From: DASPXK01 sp035637315
GTDB taxonomy: Bacteria > Chloroflexota > UBA6077 > JACCZL01
Assembly (NCBI GenBank): GCA_035637315.1
Contig: DASPXK010000293.1
Location: forward strand, 1-22,150
Direction of reading: 5' to 3'
Length of the DNA: 22,150 nt
Part shown: one piece after another, positions 21,132 to 22,150 of the stretch
How the letters are laid out: the number at the start of each line of letters is the position of its first letter
Numbering within the stretch: position 1 is the first letter of the stretch
Notes under the pieces: model-generated
What the model saw: the letters and a program-made list of their open reading frames with translations, nothing else
What the model was told of the DNA's origin: nothing
The model's database searches: none
Translations under genes and position numbers: made by a program

Positions 21132-21385
21132 CGGTTGTACCTCCGATACGCGCGCTTCTCGCCCCTTGTCGCCTCACGGGCCGTCACCACGCGCCAAAGG
21201 CGAGCCTTTCGGCCCAGCACGACCACTAGCACCCGTCCATCATCGGTTCGACCGATGAAACCTGTGCGGCCGGAATGAGCAGTGAAAGGGACCCGCCCGC
21301 GGTCAGTCGCGGCCTCCTCCGCTTCCCATGGCTCCACGTCATGCTGCGCGATGTGGTCGGTGTTGCTCTCGTCCCAATCGAACAC
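21128..21385 (-). CDS. BrnT-family toxin
   Basis: An 85-residue BrnT/RelE-like ribonuclease toxin. The N-terminus FDWDESNTDHIAQHDVEPWE is the typical FEWDxxNxxHIxxHGVxxxE pattern, followed by EAEEAATDRGRVPF, FIGRTDDGRVLVVVL and the C-terminal strand WRVVTAREATRGEKRAYRR with the conserved RVVTAR-x-A and Y-R-R ends. BrnT cleaves mRNA and is silenced by its CopG-type partner, which is encoded just downstream with a four-base overlap. The GTG start is seven bases after a TATACT box, so the transcript is probably leaderless. Toxin-first order is normal for BrnTA. Confidence 0.87.
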   Translation of the reverse strand: MFDWDESNTDHIAQHDVEPWEAEEAATDRGRVPFTAHSGRTGFIGRTDDGRVLVVVLGRKARLWRVVTAREATRGEKRAYRRYNR

Positions 21386-21392
21386 CGGGTCC

Positions 21393-21398
21393 AGTATA
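21393..21398 (-). promoter_or_regulatory. -10 box of a probable leaderless brnTA-type transcript
   Basis: On the minus strand TATACT is followed by seven bases (GGACCCG) and the toxin GTG, with no ribosome site. The layout is the same as at 13413-13418. Self-repression by the CopG-type antitoxin would be expected to act around here. Confidence 0.55.
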
Positions 21399-21497
21399 CA
21401 CGAGCGTTAGCACAGGAGCGGACGGCTGGCGGCATAGCGCGATCAGAGGATCCGGTCCGCACAGTGAGCATGGGTCGGGCCATAGGCTCGACCGGAG

Positions 21498-21695
21498 GTG
21501 CGGACCAAAGCAGCAGCTTCAAAGCTGCTTCATGGCCAGCTTCTTACCTGGACGCCGGACGGCGCGAACCCGCGGCTACTCTCGGCCCCCGGAGCGAGCC
21601 TCCGCCACAAGGGCGCGCTCATCCAGGGTTGCATCACCGGGTATGGCTACGCCGTGGAGCAGCTATTCGAGAACTGCCTCGGGGGGGCGGGCTGA
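21498..21695 (+). CDS. Small unknown ORF, possibly a gene remnant
   Basis: A 65-residue ORF from GTG 21498. The second half has G/C-rich third positions and reads TWTPDGANPRLLSAPGASLR and KGALIQGCITGYGYAVEQLF, which looks like real protein. The N-terminal part (KAAASKLL) overlaps an 18-bp dyad, AGCAGCTT-CA-AAGCTGCT (21512-21529), and may not be translated. I do not recognise a family. It includes the right copy of the 35-bp direct repeat. It could be the truncated 3' end of a larger gene; no ribosome site supports the start. Confidence 0.35.
   Translation: MRTKAAASKLLHGQLLTWTPDGANPRLLSAPGASLRHKGALIQGCITGYGYAVEQLFENCLGGAG
21557..21591. repeat. 35-bp imperfect direct repeat, right copy
   Basis: Same orientation as 20227-20261, four mismatches, offset exactly 1330 bp. 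The two copies enclose both toxin-antitoxin loci. Confidence 0.7.
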
Positions 21696-21739
21696 CGGGA
21701 TGGGGTAGCCCGGCGGTGTAGTTGCGTTCCGCTCCGCGG

Positions 21740-22150
21740 TCAGCTGGCCACCTGCGACAGCGCGGTCTGCTCCAGCCAGAACGTCATGTCCATCGCGCGG
21801 TACATCGTCGCCGCGGTGGTGAGGTGCTCCTGCGCCTGCTCGCGCTTGCCCGTGCGCCGGTATAGCTTGCCGAGGCCGAGGTGGCAGTGGGCGACGAGCG
21901 GGCGCATGCCGCGCGGCTCGGCGAGCGCCAGCGCCTGGCGGTAGTGGGCTTCGCCGCTCTCGGGATCGAACCGGTCGGGATGGGTCGCGACGTCGCCGAG
22001 CAGGTGCAGCGCATGGGCCATGATCCCGGGGTGACGCGGAGAGGCTTCGATCGCACGGTCACCCAGGCGCCGCGCCTCAATGAGCCGACCGAGCAGTAGA
22101 CAGGCGCGAACAAGCGGGTAGCAGGCCAAGGCGAGATTGCTGACGTGTCC
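21740..22150 (-). CDS. TPR-repeat protein, C-terminal part (cut by window edge)
   Basis: The frame is open to the right edge, so this is the last 136 residues of a longer protein. It contains TPR-like helix pairs: ARRLGDRAIEASPRHPGIMA, HALHLLGDVATH, EAHYRQALALAEPRGMRPLV, AHCHLGLGKLYRRTGKREQA and a closing HLTTAATMYRAMDMTFWLEQ. The last block (MYR-x-MDM-x-FWLEQ) is typical of the C-terminus of large multi-domain signalling ATPases with TPR arrays, such as adenylate/guanylate-cyclase-domain or LuxR/AfsR-like proteins. The catalytic part lies outside the window, so the type is undecided. Confidence 0.75.
   Translation of the reverse strand, partial: GHVSNLALACYPLVRACLLLGRLIEARRLGDRAIEASPRHPGIMAHALHLLGDVATHPDRFDPESGEAHYRQALALAEPRGMRPLVAHCHLGLGKLYRRTGKREQAQEHLTTAATMYRAMDMTFWLEQTALSQVAS

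Overview
The window is GC-rich and almost fully coding. It has many GTG and some TTG starts, several 1-10 bp gene overlaps, and a large load of GC-rich palindromes and seven-base tandem repeats between genes. These traits, with the gene repertoire (CtpA-like S41 peptidase, LON-domain protein, MbfA-like ferritin/VIT1 fusion, mycothiol-type PIG-L deacetylase, acetoin/pyruvate dehydrogenase E1 pair, paired toxin-antitoxin genes), fit a Chloroflexota bacterium. That placement is inferred from gene style, not from a marker tree.

Left part (1-5150). A minus-strand set runs from a methylcrotonyl-CoA-carboxylase-type carboxyltransferase (3084-1477) into four genes with overlapping ends: a putative RelE/barnase-like toxin, a DUF2283 protein, a DprA/Smf-like SLOG protein and the N-terminus of a PcaB/PurB-type lyase cut by the window edge. 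Facing away is a secreted S41 peptidase followed by a stand-alone receiver protein.

Middle (5190-14030). A YtxH-like membrane protein and a PIG-L deacetylase (minus strand) lie back-to-back with a LysR regulator. Next come a tiny membrane protein and a convergent polytopic GT-C-type glycosyltransferase. A plus-strand run of cupin, LON-domain protein and GT9 glycosyltransferase follows; the last appears to start at CTG inside the preceding stop. RarA faces it, and divergent from RarA is a helix-hairpin-helix glycosylase-like protein on a probable leaderless transcript.

Right part (14050-20190). dnaA and a small XRE-type regulator are on the minus strand, with no dnaN and no visible DnaA boxes. 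Then come an MbfA-like ferritin-VIT1 transporter, a convergent LapA-like protein whose C-terminus is encoded by a repeat, and the E1-beta and E1-alpha subunits of a 2-oxo acid/acetoin dehydrogenase. The two E1 genes are separated by a long hairpin of seven-base repeats.

End (20190-22150). An accessory patch holds a decayed antitoxin/RelE-like pair (frameshifted and truncated), an intact BrnA/BrnT-type pair with a leaderless-looking promoter, a small unknown ORF, and the C-terminus of a TPR protein. Two 35-bp imperfect direct repeats, exactly 1330 bp apart, bracket the toxin-antitoxin cluster.

The most distinctive signal is not one gene. Palindromic or heptamer repeats repeatedly start exactly at gene 3' ends, so that the TAG within the repeat serves as the stop codon (S41 peptidase, PIG-L, cupin, LapA, E1-alpha). 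In LapA the repeat adds 22 residues to the protein.
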